Positions 8,282-15,916 are shown, numbered from the stretch's first letter. The stretch: DNA of 19,223 nucleotides from an uncultured Sediminicola sp. (GCA_938039345.1 CALHVB010000162.1:1-19223), one strand, 5' to 3'. Notes: a model not told the origin generated them from the sequence alone. Numbers and translations are program-made.

Positions 8282-9259
8282 TTATTTATATAACACTTTC
8301 TTAACAGCCTTTATAACATCTTCATGATTAGGCAACCATTCCTCTAACAAAACTGGCGAATATGGTGCAGGTGTATCTGCTGTATTTATTTTTACTACTG
8401 GCGCATCTAAATAATCAAATGCATTTGACTGTATATGATATGTAATTTCTGTAGCTGTATTTCCATAAGGCCATGCTTCTTCTAAAATTACCAATCTATT
8501 TGTTTTCTTTACAGAAGTAACAATAGCATCATAATCCAAAGGCTTAACCGTACGCAAATCTATAATTTCACAACTAATACCTTCTTTTGCTAACTCATCA
8601 GCTGCCTTATAAGCCTCTTTTATAATTTTACCAAAAGAAACAATTGTTACATCTGAACCTTCTCTTTTAATATCAGCAACTCCCAACGGAATAATATAAT
8701 CTCCTTCTGGCACTTCTCCTTTATCTCCATACATCTGCTCAGATTCCATAAAAATAACTGGATCATCATCTCTTATAGCTGCTTTTAATAATCCTTTTGC
8801 ATCGGCTGGGTTCGATGGCACTACTACTTTAAGACCCGGACAATTTGCAAACCAACTCTCAAAAGCTTGTGAATGTGTTGCCCCTAACTGACCCGCAGAA
8901 GCTGTTGGCCCACGAAAAACAATAGGACAATTTAACTGACCACCAGACATTTGTCTTATTTTTGCTGCATTATTAATGATTTGATCTATACCAACCAAAG
9001 CAAAGTTAAATGTCATAAATTCTATAATAGGTCTATTTCCATTCATAGCAGACCCAACTCCTATACCCGCAAAACCTAATTCAGAAATTGGTGTATCAAT
9101 AACTCTATCAGCACCAAACTCATCTAGCATACCTTTAGAAGCTTTATAAGCTCCGTTATATTCAGCAACCTCTTCACCCATTAAATATATAGACTCATCT
9201 TGTCTCATCTCCTCAGACATGGCCTCACATATAGCCTCTCTAAATTGTATTGTTTTCAT
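8282..9259 (-). CDS. pdhB: Pyruvate dehydrogenase E1 component, beta subunit
   Basis: E1 beta pairs with E1 alpha to form the thiamine-diphosphate-dependent decarboxylase of the pyruvate dehydrogenase complex. The 325-residue product has the N-terminal transketolase pyrimidine-binding domain (about 1-180) and the C-terminal transketolase domain (about 200-325). MGEEVAEYNGAYK (27-39) and DTPISE (55-60) match mitochondrial E1 beta closely; Glu60 aligns with the human Glu that contacts the aminopyrimidine of thiamine diphosphate. EFMTFNFA, MSGGQ, PIVFRGP and PGLKVVVPSNPADAKGLL are also present. Branched-chain 2-oxoacid dehydrogenase beta subunits are related, but the close match to PDHB favours pyruvate. 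No E1 alpha or E2 gene is next to it in the window, so the complex is encoded at split loci. It stands alone, with a promoter upstream and a terminator downstream. Confidence 0.94.
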   Translation of the reverse strand: MKTIQFREAICEAMSEEMRQDESIYLMGEEVAEYNGAYKASKGMLDEFGADRVIDTPISELGFAGIGVGSAMNGNRPIIEFMTFNFALVGIDQIINNAAKIRQMSGGQLNCPIVFRGPTASAGQLGATHSQAFESWFANCPGLKVVVPSNPADAKGLLKAAIRDDDPVIFMESEQMYGDKGEVPEGDYIIPLGVADIKREGSDVTIVSFGKIIKEAYKAADELAKEGISCEIIDLRTVKPLDYDAIVTSVKKTNRLVILEEAWPYGNTATEITYHIQSNAFDYLDAPVVKINTADTPAPYSPVLLEEWLPNHEDVIKAVKKVLYK

Positions 9260-9301
9260 GTATTGAAGTATCTTTTAATTTCTGTCATCTTAAAACGGTA
9301 G

Positions 9302-9328
9302 CAAAAATAGCAAATTATACTACAACAA
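9302..9328 (-). promoter_or_regulatory. Predicted Bacteroidota-type promoter of pdhB
   Basis: On the minus strand TATTTTTG (9302-9309) matches the TAnnTTTG -7 box exactly, with TTG (9326-9328) 16 bases upstream, slightly short of the usual 17-23. The start of transcription would be near 9295, giving a leader of roughly 36 bases. Confidence 0.5.
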
Positions 9329-9346
9329 TAGGGCTCTAAGAATCAA

Positions 9347-9394
9347 AATAATTTTAAAATTTACTATGCACGCATAGTAAATTTTAAAATTATT
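9347..9394. promoter_or_regulatory. 48-bp palindrome between pdhB and etfB, probable operator
   Basis: Perfect 23-bp arms (9347-9369 and 9372-9394) flank a two-base centre, AC. The core is TTACTATGC / GCATAGTAA, and each flank contains the self-complementary 10-mer ATTTTAAAAT. It covers the expected -33 region of etfB and lies 18 bases beyond the pdhB -33 box. With the predicted transcription starts it is outside both transcripts, so it more likely binds a protein as DNA than acts as an RNA hairpin. Confidence 0.6.
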
Positions 9395-9397
9395 ACT

Positions 9398-9405
9398 TAT
9401 CTTTG
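9398..9405 (+). promoter_or_regulatory. Predicted -7 box of the etfBA operon
   Basis: TATCTTTG matches the Bacteroidota -7 consensus TAnnTTTG exactly and lies 38 bases before the etfB ATG. No TTG is found at the -33 position, which falls within the right arm of the palindrome, so an activator or repressor acting there is plausible. Confidence 0.55.
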
Positions 9406-9443
9406 CTTTGTTTTTAATTCTTTTCAGAAAATACAATCAAAAC

Positions 9444-10190
9444 ATGAAAATATTAGTCTGCATAAGTAATGTCCCTGATACTACTTCCAAAATAAATTTC
9501 ACAGAAAACGACACTAAATTTGACACCAATGGCGTACAATTTGTAATTAACCCAAACGATGAGTTTGGCTTAACAAGAGCTATGTGGTTTAAGGAAAAAC
9601 AAGGCGCAAGTGTACATGTTGCTACTGTTGGTGGACCAAGTACAGAACCAACCATAAGAAAAGCATTAGCTATAGGTGCAGATGAAGCTATTAGAATTAA
9701 TGCAGAGCCAACAGATGGCTTTTTTGTAGCAAAACAACTTGCCGAAGTTATTAAAAATGGCTCTTATGACCTTATTATCGCAGGTAGAGAATCTATTGAT
9801 TATAACGGTGGTATGGTGCCTGGAATAATTGCAAGCATCTTAGATTTAAACTTCGTAAATACATGTGTTAGTATAGAGGTTGACGGAACAAACGCTACTG
9901 CAATTAGAGAAATAGACGGAGGTAAAGAAACACTATCTACAACATTACCTTTAATTATAGGTGGACAAAAAGGCTTAGTTGAAGAAAGTGATTTAAAAAT
10001 TCCTAACATGAGAGGAATTATGATGGCTCGCAAGAAACAACTAAGTGTAGTTGAACCTGTTGCTATTGAAGCTAGCACTAATGACACTAAGTTTGAAAAA
10101 CCTGCTGCAAAAGGTGCTGTTAAAATGGTTGATGCTAATAATATAGATGAATTAATTAACCTTTTGCATAACGAAGCAAAAGCAATCTAA
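9444..10190 (+). CDS. etfB: Electron transfer flavoprotein, beta subunit
   Basis: ETF is a soluble heterodimer that takes electrons from acyl-CoA and other dehydrogenases and passes them to the quinone pool. The 248-residue product starts MKILVCISNVPDTTSKI, has the beta-subunit run FVINPNDEFGLTRAMWFKE, VATVGG, and LIIAGRESIDYNGGMVPGIIA, and ends with the extended C-terminal arm that wraps around the alpha subunit. I start at ATG 9444. A TTG at 9408 in the same frame lies only two bases after the predicted -7 box and would add 12 residues absent from the family. The alpha subunit follows after 11 bases, so the two form an operon. The neighbouring divergent pdhB shares the intergenic palindrome. 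Assignment is firm; the electron donor is not evident from the window. Confidence 0.94.
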   Translation: MKILVCISNVPDTTSKINFTENDTKFDTNGVQFVINPNDEFGLTRAMWFKEKQGASVHVATVGGPSTEPTIRKALAIGADEAIRINAEPTDGFFVAKQLAEVIKNGSYDLIIAGRESIDYNGGMVPGIIASILDLNFVNTCVSIEVDGTNATAIREIDGGKETLSTTLPLIIGGQKGLVEESDLKIPNMRGIMMARKKQLSVVEPVAIEASTNDTKFEKPAAKGAVKMVDANNIDELINLLHNEAKAI

Positions 10191-10201
10191 AAAAGTAATT
10201 T

Positions 10202-11170
10202 ATGTCAGTTTTAATATATACCGAATCAGAAAACGGAACGTTTAAAAAAAATGCTTTTGAAGTTGCTTCTTACGCATATACAGTTGCCAAAGAGTTAAAC
10301 ACAACTGTTACCGCTATTTCTTTTAATGTAGAAGAAAACGAAAGCCTTGGAAAGTATGGTGTTTCTAAAGTGCTAAATGTTAACAATGACCAATTAAAAA
10401 CATTTAACGCCAAAGCCTATGCAAATACTATTGCCGAAGCTATTGAAAAGGAAAACGCAACAGTAATTATAGTTAGTTCTAGTACAGACACTAAATACCT
10501 AACGCCTTTACTGGTAGGAAAATTAGAAGCGGGCTATGTTCCAAATGTTATCGCTACTCCAGAAAGTATTAGCCCATTTATAGTTAAGAGAACTGCTTTT
10601 AGTAATAAAGGATTTGCTCTTACAGAAATAAAAGCAACTACTAAAGTAATTGGCGTATCAAACAATTCATACGGTATTCATGAAAACGATACTGCTGTTT
10701 CTATTGAAGATTTTAACGTAACAATAAGCGATGCCGATTTTTCCACAAAATCAACTGAAATAGATAAAGTTATAGGTAAGGCTACTATTGCTGATGCCGA
10801 TATTGTAGTATCTGGCGGAAGAGGCTTAAAAGGTCCAGAAAACTGGGGAATGATAGAAGAGTTGGCAGATGTTCTTGGCGCTGCAACCGCATGCTCTAAA
10901 CCAGTTTCCGATTTAGGATGGAGACCACATGGAGAACATGTTGGACAAACAGGAAAACCAGTCGCGAGTAATTTATACATTGCTATTGGCATCTCAGGAG
11001 CCATACAACACCTTGCAGGTGTAAGCTCTTCTAAAATAAAAGTTGTTATTAATACAGACCCAGAAGCACCGTTTTTTAAAGCTGCTGATTATGGTATTGT
11101 TGGTGACGCTTTTGAGGTTGTTCCTAAACTCATTGAAAAATTAAAAGAATTTAAAGCGCAAAACGCTTAA
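10202..11170 (+). CDS. etfA: Electron transfer flavoprotein, alpha subunit
   Basis: This is the FAD-carrying partner of EtfB, 322 residues. The N-terminal domain (about 1-190) has the Rossmann-like adenine-nucleotide fold; the C-terminal FAD domain contains VVSGGRGLKGPENW (202-215), GWRPHGEHVGQTGK (239-252), LYIAIGISGAIQHLAG (258-273) and NTDPEAPFFKAADYGIVGD (284-302), the canonical ETF-alpha signature. Where human ETF-alpha has the SRAAVD motif whose Arg stabilises the flavin semiquinone, this protein has SKPVSD, with Lys233 in the Arg position. The rest of the FAD site is intact, so the protein should be functional. Start ATG 10202 is 11 bases after etfB. After the stop there is a hairpin with no clear T run before the next gene, so readthrough into the BFN gene is possible. 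Confidence 0.95.
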   Translation: MSVLIYTESENGTFKKNAFEVASYAYTVAKELNTTVTAISFNVEENESLGKYGVSKVLNVNNDQLKTFNAKAYANTIAEAIEKENATVIIVSSSTDTKYLTPLLVGKLEAGYVPNVIATPESISPFIVKRTAFSNKGFALTEIKATTKVIGVSNNSYGIHENDTAVSIEDFNVTISDADFSTKSTEIDKVIGKATIADADIVVSGGRGLKGPENWGMIEELADVLGAATACSKPVSDLGWRPHGEHVGQTGKPVASNLYIAIGISGAIQHLAGVSSSKIKVVINTDPEAPFFKAADYGIVGDAFEVVPKLIEKLKEFKAQNA

Positions 11171-11191
11171 ATTTTGCTAAATTGTGCTCTT

Positions 11192-11238
11192 CAAAGGGCT
11201 ATTAAACTATTGGAGACCCCTTTGTTTAATAGCCCTTT
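11192..11238 (+). promoter_or_regulatory. Hairpin with alternative pairings between etfA and the BFN gene
   Basis: AAAGGGCTATTAAAC (11193-11207) pairs perfectly with 11224-11238 across a 16-base loop. CAAAGGG at 11192-11198 can instead pair with CCCTTTG at 11218-11224, which breaks the long stem. The hairpin ends 17 bases before the next ATG and has no following T run. It could be a weak terminator of etfBA, an attenuator or an mRNA processing/stability element; the long stem should dominate energetically. Confidence 0.5.
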
Positions 11239-11255
11239 ATGGTTTATAAAAAATT

Positions 11256-11897
11256 ATGAGTTTAGTTAGATTAAAAATAAAAGGAATTTCCTATAGCCAA
11301 ACACAAAATGGCGCATACGCTTTAATACTAAATGAAGTTGATGGTGATCGCAAGCTGCCTATTGTAATTGGAGCTTTTGAAGCACAGTCAATTGCAATTG
11401 CTTTAGAAAAAGAAATTAAACCGCCAAGACCTTTAACTCACGATCTTTTTAAAAATTTCTCAGATAGGTTTGATATTGTTGTAAAGCAAGTAATTATACA
11501 CAAATTAGTAGATGGTGTCTTTTATTCAAGCATTATATGCGAAAGAGATAAGATTGAAGAAATTATTGATGCTAGAACTAGTGATGCTATAGCGCTTGCT
11601 TTACGCTTTAACGCCCCTATATTTACTTACAAAACAATACTAGACAAAGCTGGTATTTTCTTAAAATTTTCTTCTAAAGAAAAAAAAGAAGAAGAGGAGG
11701 AAGAAAACAGTATAATGGTAAATGAAATTTTACAAGAAGGAGAAACGGTAGAAATAGATAGTACAGCGAGTGCAAGTGACGGCTACAAAGAACTTTCTCT
11801 AGAAGAATTATACCAAGAACTAGAAAAAGTTGTAGCAAACGAAGATTATGAAAAAGCAGCAAAACTAAGAGACGAGATATCTAAAAGAAAATTATAG
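11256..11897 (+). CDS. Bifunctional nuclease (BFN) family protein with C-terminal UVR motif
   Basis: Residues 1-138 are the BFN domain (formerly DUF151): MSLVRLKIKGIS, KLPIVIGAFEAQSIAIALE (33-51), a proline-rich RPLTHDLF segment, and ARTSDAIALALRFNAPIFT (106-124). A K/E-rich linker (140-150) follows and then a UVR (UvrB/UvrC-type) helical hairpin at about 181-213 (LEELYQELEKVVANEDYEKA), which mediates protein contacts in UvrB, UvrC and some Clp regulators. Family members in plants have DNase and RNase activity; the bacterial role is poorly known. The 213-residue length and domain pair are usual in Bacteroidota. It is followed after 13 bases by the nucleoside transporter, which suggests co-transcription and perhaps a shared role in nucleotide salvage, though that is inference. 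The linker is encoded by an A8 tract and GAA/GAG repeats, a plausible slippage site. Confidence 0.85.
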   Translation: MSLVRLKIKGISYSQTQNGAYALILNEVDGDRKLPIVIGAFEAQSIAIALEKEIKPPRPLTHDLFKNFSDRFDIVVKQVIIHKLVDGVFYSSIICERDKIEEIIDARTSDAIALALRFNAPIFTYKTILDKAGIFLKFSSKEKKEEEEEENSIMVNEILQEGETVEIDSTASASDGYKELSLEELYQELEKVVANEDYEKAAKLRDEISKRKL

Positions 11898-11910
11898 ATC
11901 CGCATACAAT

Positions 11911-13323
11911 ATGAAAAAAAAACAATACTGGGTTCTATTATTTATTTTTCTATTTTCTATTTGCCCCACTATAGCTCAAGAAGCAACTCCAATTAACACT
12001 ACAGAGATAATTCCAAGTCAAGGATTTACTATTCACAGTTTATGGAGAGGTATACTGGGAATGGCGGTATTAATATTAATTTCCTTTATCTTTAGTTCTA
12101 ACAGAAAAGCTATTAATTGGAAAACTGTAGGTATTGGTTTATCTATACAATTACTTATTGCTATAGGTGTTTTAAAAGTTCCTTTTATCCAATATATATT
12201 TGATAAAATTGGAAAAGTATTTGTGAAAATCCTAGAATATACAACAGCAGGAAGTAAATTTCTATTTGAAGGATTAGTTGCGGATATGGATACTTTTGGG
12301 TTCATTTTTGCTTTTCAAGTACTTCCTACTATTATATTCTTTTCTGCACTAACATCAGTTTTATTTTATTTGGGTGTTATACAAAAAGTAGTGAAAGCAC
12401 TAGCATGGTTGCTTTATAAATCTCTTGGTATTTCTGGAGCAGAAAGCTTAAGTGTTGCAGGTAATATTTTTCTAGGTCAGACCGAAGCGCCGTTGCTTAT
12501 TAAGGCCTATTTGGAAAAAATGAATAAGTCGGAAATACTATTAGTTATGATTGGTGGTATGGCCACAGTAGCCGGTGCCGTTTTAGCCGCTTATATTGGT
12601 TTTTTGGGTGGAGACGATGAAGTATTGCGTTTATATTTTGCAAAACATTTATTAGCAGCCTCAGTAATGGCTGCTCCCGGTGCCATTGTTATTTCTAAAA
12701 TACTCTACCCACAAACAGAAACCATAAATACAGATGTAAAAGTATCATCAGAAAAGATTGGCACCAATATCCTAGATGCCATTGCTAACGGAACCACTGA
12801 AGGCCTAAAATTAGCAGTTAATGTAGGCGCTATGCTACTAGTATTTGTTGCTTTTATTGCTATGATTAATGGTATTTTAGGGCTAATAGGCGACGCTACA
12901 ACTCTTAACAATTGGATTGCTGCCAATACTTCTTATGATAAATTTTCTTTAGAAGCCATTTTAGGAACCATATTTGCACCACTAATGTGGCTCATTGGTA
13001 TAGCTAAAGAAGATATAATGCTTATGGGACAGCTATTGGGCATAAAATTAGCAGCTAGTGAATTTATTGGATACATACAGTTAACCGAATTAAAAAATGC
13101 TACTAATGCAACGCATTTCGCTTATAACAAATCTATAATTATGGCAACTTATATGTTATGTGGTTTTGCCAACTTCGCCTCTATTGGCATACAAATAGGC
13201 GGTATTAGCTCCTTAGCTCCAGGGCAAAGAAAAACACTATCCGAATTTGGGTTAAAAGCCGTTTTAGGAGGATCCTTAGCTTCTTTACTTTCTGCAACTA
13301 TTGCCGGAATGATATTAGGGTAA
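11911..13323 (+). CDS. Concentrative nucleoside transporter (CNT/NupC family)
   Basis: This inner-membrane protein of 470 residues imports nucleosides with an ion gradient. A cleavable-looking hydrophobic N-terminus (MKKKQYWVLLFIFLFSICPTIAQ) is followed by several membrane segments and the CNT landmarks: GQTEAPLLI (189-197, helical hairpin 1 with the nucleobase-contacting Gln-Thr-Glu), NGTTEGLKLAVNVGAMLL (293-310), GIKLAASEFIGY (377-388) and CGFANFASIGIQIGGI (417-432). The family signature GxKxxxNEFVA(Y/M/F) here has Ser383 in place of Asn and an I-G in place of V-A, so substrate contacts may differ from NupC. The N-terminal extension is longer than that of E. coli NupC (about 400 residues). 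It lies between the BFN gene and thyA, fitting a role in pyrimidine nucleoside uptake. The substrate is not determinable from sequence alone. Confidence 0.88.
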   Translation: MKKKQYWVLLFIFLFSICPTIAQEATPINTTEIIPSQGFTIHSLWRGILGMAVLILISFIFSSNRKAINWKTVGIGLSIQLLIAIGVLKVPFIQYIFDKIGKVFVKILEYTTAGSKFLFEGLVADMDTFGFIFAFQVLPTIIFFSALTSVLFYLGVIQKVVKALAWLLYKSLGISGAESLSVAGNIFLGQTEAPLLIKAYLEKMNKSEILLVMIGGMATVAGAVLAAYIGFLGGDDEVLRLYFAKHLLAASVMAAPGAIVISKILYPQTETINTDVKVSSEKIGTNILDAIANGTTEGLKLAVNVGAMLLVFVAFIAMINGILGLIGDATTLNNWIAANTSYDKFSLEAILGTIFAPLMWLIGIAKEDIMLMGQLLGIKLAASEFIGYIQLTELKNATNATHFAYNKSIIMATYMLCGFANFASIGIQIGGISSLAPGQRKTLSEFGLKAVLGGSLASLLSATIAGMILG

Positions 13324-13441
13324 TTTTTAGTTAATAAGTTTTGGATAAGCATCCAACATAATCTGCATAAAAGAATGTCTCTTTTATTATTTTAGTGTCG
13401 TCAAATTTCTATTGACACTAGAATAATTACACTATAGATTT

Positions 13442-14266
13442 ATGAAGCAGTACCACGATTTATTAAAGCACGTATTAGAAACAGGAAGTCAAAAAGGAGA
13501 TAGAACAGGAACAGGAACAAAAAGTGTTTTCGGATATCAAATGCGTTTTAATTTAAGTGAAGGCTTCCCTATGGTTACCACAAAAAAACTGCACTTAAAA
13601 TCTATTATTTACGAATTATTGTGGTTCTTAAAAGGAGATACCAATATAGATTATCTTAAAGAAAATGGTGTTCGTATTTGGAACGAATGGGCAGATGAAA
13701 ATGGAGATTTAGGGCCAGTATATGGACATCAATGGCGCAACTGGAATAGTGAAGAAATAGACCAAATACAAGAGGTAATACACACTTTAAAAAACAATCC
13801 TAATAGTAGAAGAATGTTAGTTTCTGCTTGGAACCCAAGTGTGTTACCAGATACTTCTGTTTCTTTTTCGGAAAATGTTGCCAATGGCAAAGCAGCTTTA
13901 CCACCATGTCATGCTTTTTTTCAGTTTTATGTATCAGAAGGGAAACTATCTTGTCAATTATACCAACGTAGTGCAGATATCTTTTTAGGTGTTCCTTTTA
14001 ATATAGCCTCTTATGCCCTATTTACAATGATGATGGCTCAGGTATGTGGTTACCAGCCAGGAGATTTTATACACACATTTGGTGATGCACATATTTACAA
14101 CAATCATTTTGAGCAAGTAGAATTACAATTAAGTAGAGAACCTAGGTCACTGCCAAAAATGACTTTAAACCCCGATATAAAAAATATACTGAATTTTAAG
14201 TTTGAAGATTTTACATTAACAGACTACAATCCGCATCCGCATATAAAAGGAGCGGTTGCCATATAA
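13442..14266 (+). CDS. thyA: Thymidylate synthase
   Basis: ThyA methylates dUMP to dTMP with methylenetetrahydrofolate, producing dihydrofolate. The 274-residue product opens with [15 protein letters not shown] and has the phosphate-binding DRTGTGT (20-26), the active site [11 protein letters not shown] with catalytic Cys156, a second phosphate-binding segment [30 protein letters not shown] (folate/dUMP contacts) and the C-terminal folate loop ending AVAI. It is 10 residues longer than the E. coli enzyme because of an insertion before the active-site loop ([14 protein letters not shown], about 139-152). Folate chemistry links it to folA 2 kb downstream. The 118-base gap after the transporter has no strong terminator, so readthrough is possible. 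No own terminator is obvious. Confidence 0.97.
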   Translation: MKQYHDLLKHVLETGSQKGDRTGTGTKSVFGYQMRFNLSEGFPMVTTKKLHLKSIIYELLWFLKGDTNIDYLKENGVRIWNEWADENGDLGPVYGHQWRNWNSEEIDQIQEVIHTLKNNPNSRRMLVSAWNPSVLPDTSVSFSENVANGKAALPPCHAFFQFYVSEGKLSCQLYQRSADIFLGVPFNIASYALFTMMMAQVCGYQPGDFIHTFGDAHIYNNHFEQVELQLSREPRSLPKMTLNPDIKNILNFKFEDFTLTDYNPHPHIKGAVAI

Positions 14267-14345
14267 ACTAATATAGTTTTTCTTCTAGTACGTATATAAG
14301 CTATACTAATAACAAACTAAGAAGTAAGCCAAACTTAAACTCCCA

Positions 14346-14385
14346 TAAAAAAAATAAAGGCTATCTTTTACAAAAGATAGCCTTT
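14346..14385 (-). terminator. Intrinsic terminator of the CBM48 gene
   Basis: Perfect 14-bp arms AAAGGCTATCTTTT (14356-14369) and complement (14372-14385). On the minus strand the stem is followed by ATTTTTTTTAT, so it terminates the gene ending at 14391. On the plus strand no T run follows, though it may still slow transcripts from thyA. Confidence 0.85.
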
Positions 14386-14390
14386 AACAT

Positions 14391-14687
14391 TTATAATTCT
14401 AAAACTGCGTTTTCTGTTCCTGCATAATCATTCCACCTGTAACTATCCGCCTTTTCTTCATTAATGTAATTTCCATCAATTACATATCTAAACTCATAAG
14501 AAGACTCCTTAGGTATATCTATAGCTCCTTTAAAATTTCCGTTTTTTAACTTACGAAGCGCTCCTTTTTTAGCATCCCAATTATTGAAATCTCCAACAAC
14601 AAAAACTTTAGAAGCTTCTGGTGCTGGCACCACAAATGTAACCTTACATACAGGTTTAGTTTTTAAATATTGTTTAGTTATAGCCAT
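14391..14687 (-). CDS. Single-domain CBM48 / isoamylase early-set (glycogen-binding-like) protein
   Basis: The 98-residue protein is almost entirely one early-set beta-sandwich domain of the CBM48/AMPK-beta glycogen-binding type. Characteristic pieces are CKVTFVVPAPEASKVFVVGDFNNWD (about 14-38; the GDFNNW motif marks the carbohydrate-facing loop), GNFKGAIDIP and YEFRYVIDGNYI (about 63-74), followed by a short C-terminal strand. In the AMPK beta subunit and in branching enzymes this domain binds alpha-glucan; here no catalytic domain is attached and no glycogen gene is nearby, so the ligand or partner is unknown. It has no signal peptide and should be cytoplasmic. It is transcribed apart from the aminotransferase gene upstream, with a 143-base gap that holds a palindrome. 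Such stand-alone proteins are known in Flavobacteriia, but I cannot name a function. Confidence 0.85.
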   Translation of the reverse strand: MAITKQYLKTKPVCKVTFVVPAPEASKVFVVGDFNNWDAKKGALRKLKNGNFKGAIDIPKESSYEFRYVIDGNYINEEKADSYRWNDYAGTENAVLEL

Positions 14688-14747
14688 AGCGTTTATTTTT
14701 ATTATTACAAATCAAAACATAAAATAGTTGAAAAACAATTAGTTAAC

Positions 14748-14774
14748 TGTATTTTATCAATATGATAAAATACA
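14748..14774. promoter_or_regulatory. 27-bp palindrome upstream of the CBM48 gene
   Basis: TGTATTTTATCA (14748-14759) and its exact complement (14763-14774) flank ATA, about 60 bases before the ATG at 14687. A related TTATCATAA lies just beyond (14776-14784). It could be an operator for the CBM48 gene or a stem-loop ending the aminotransferase transcript; no T run follows the stem on the minus strand, which favours an operator. Confidence 0.45.
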
Positions 14775-14830
14775 ATTATCATAAAAATATAATTAACGAA
14801 AAATGTAGGATTTTATTTCGTTTTTAAAAA

Positions 14831-15916
14831 TTAAACTTTATTTCTCACAACCTTAACAATTTGTTTTACATCATCAATAGAGTTATAAAAATGAAAGCTT
14901 AAACGAATTCCATTCCCTCTTAAAGAACATATAATATTATGATTCTCTAAACTTGTAAATATTTCTTTACCCCCTTTTATATTAAATATAGTACTGTGGT
15001 TTTCCCTTCTTACAACAGCTTTTTCTAATAAGTTTAATTTTTCAAACTCTTTTTTAGCAAAAACTCCAATATCCTTATTCCTCTTTTCTATATTATCTAT
15101 TCCTATACTCATTAAATATTCTAAAGAAAATTTTAGACTCCCAAAAGTAAGCCCGTCTAAATGTCCTGGTTCAAATCGCTTATTAAATGAAATCTTATTT
15201 CTAGCCTCCTTAACATTACAAACACCAGAAAAACCGATTGTATTCATAGAAAAATTAGACACAACACTACTTTTAAACAATAAAAACCCACTTCCTCGGC
15301 CTGCTAAAAGCCATTTGTAAGCACTTGCAATAAGAACATCTATTCCTGAACTCTGAAAACTAAAATTAACCGTACCACAAAACTGAGTTCCATCTGCTAT
15401 TATCAATAAATTAGGAAATTCTTTTTTTAATCTTTCTAAAAAATCAATATCTATTTTAATACCATTAACCCATTGTATTAAGCTTAGCGCTAATACAGTT
15501 ACTCCATTATCTTTTATTTGCTTATAAATATTCTGCTCTAGATTTTCATCAACTTTTGCATATACAGAAGTAAACCCTTTACTATCAAAAGGCCAGTTTA
15601 AAGAAGGATAATCATCTTCTAACAACAAAACTATGTGCTTTTTATCTAAACCATCTAACAATGAGTTAATACCAATAGAAAAGTTAGGAACCAGCGAAAC
15701 ATTTTCTCTTTCGCAATCAAAAAAGCTAGCAATAGCAATTCTAGCTCCCTCAATCAATTCTAATTCTTTTATTCTATAATTACTACCTAACATTAAAAAC
15801 TTCTTGTCATATGTTCGCCTCCAATCTAACAAATCGTTATACATAATACCACATGCTGCCGTATTAGCATAAATATATTTATTTAGAATAGGATAACCTT
15901 TTCTTGTCTTTTGCAT
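14831..15916 (-). CDS. Class V PLP-dependent aminotransferase / cysteine-desulfurase-like protein
   Basis: The 361-residue protein has the fold type I layout of class V aminotransferases. Visible features are the N-terminal YANTAACG segment (16-23), the cofactor-stacking Asp in IADGTQFCGT (173-182; Asp175, Gln178), and the Schiff-base Lys201 in IASAYKWLLAGRGSGFL (196-212). The C-terminal domain (about 265-361) includes GNGIRLSFHFYN, the usual end-domain motif where Arg binds the substrate carboxylate. The catalytic cysteine loop of IscS/SufS desulfurases is not evident, so I do not call it a desulfurase; kynureninase-like, isopenicillin-epimerase-like and unspecified aminotransferase roles remain open. 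It is divergent from the 2TM-folA pair with only 58 bases between. ATG 15916 is preferred over an overlapping ATG in another frame four bases upstream. Cytoplasmic. Substrate unknown. Confidence 0.85.
   Translation of the reverse strand: MQKTRKGYPILNKYIYANTAACGIMYNDLLDWRRTYDKKFLMLGSNYRIKELELIEGARIAIASFFDCERENVSLVPNFSIGINSLLDGLDKKHIVLLLEDDYPSLNWPFDSKGFTSVYAKVDENLEQNIYKQIKDNGVTVLALSLIQWVNGIKIDIDFLERLKKEFPNLLIIADGTQFCGTVNFSFQSSGIDVLIASAYKWLLAGRGSGFLLFKSSVVSNFSMNTIGFSGVCNVKEARNKISFNKRFEPGHLDGLTFGSLKFSLEYLMSIGIDNIEKRNKDIGVFAKKEFEKLNLLEKAVVRRENHSTIFNIKGGKEIFTSLENHNIICSLRGNGIRLSFHFYNSIDDVKQIVKVVRNKV

Noticed and set aside
9408..9443. TTG start at 9408 for etfB
   Set aside because: It is two bases from the predicted -7 box, upstream of the likely transcription start, and adds residues absent from ETF beta subunits.
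13412..13438. Sigma-70-like TTGACA ... TATAGA before thyA
   Set aside because: Bacteroidota use a different promoter consensus, and the second box is three bases from the ATG.
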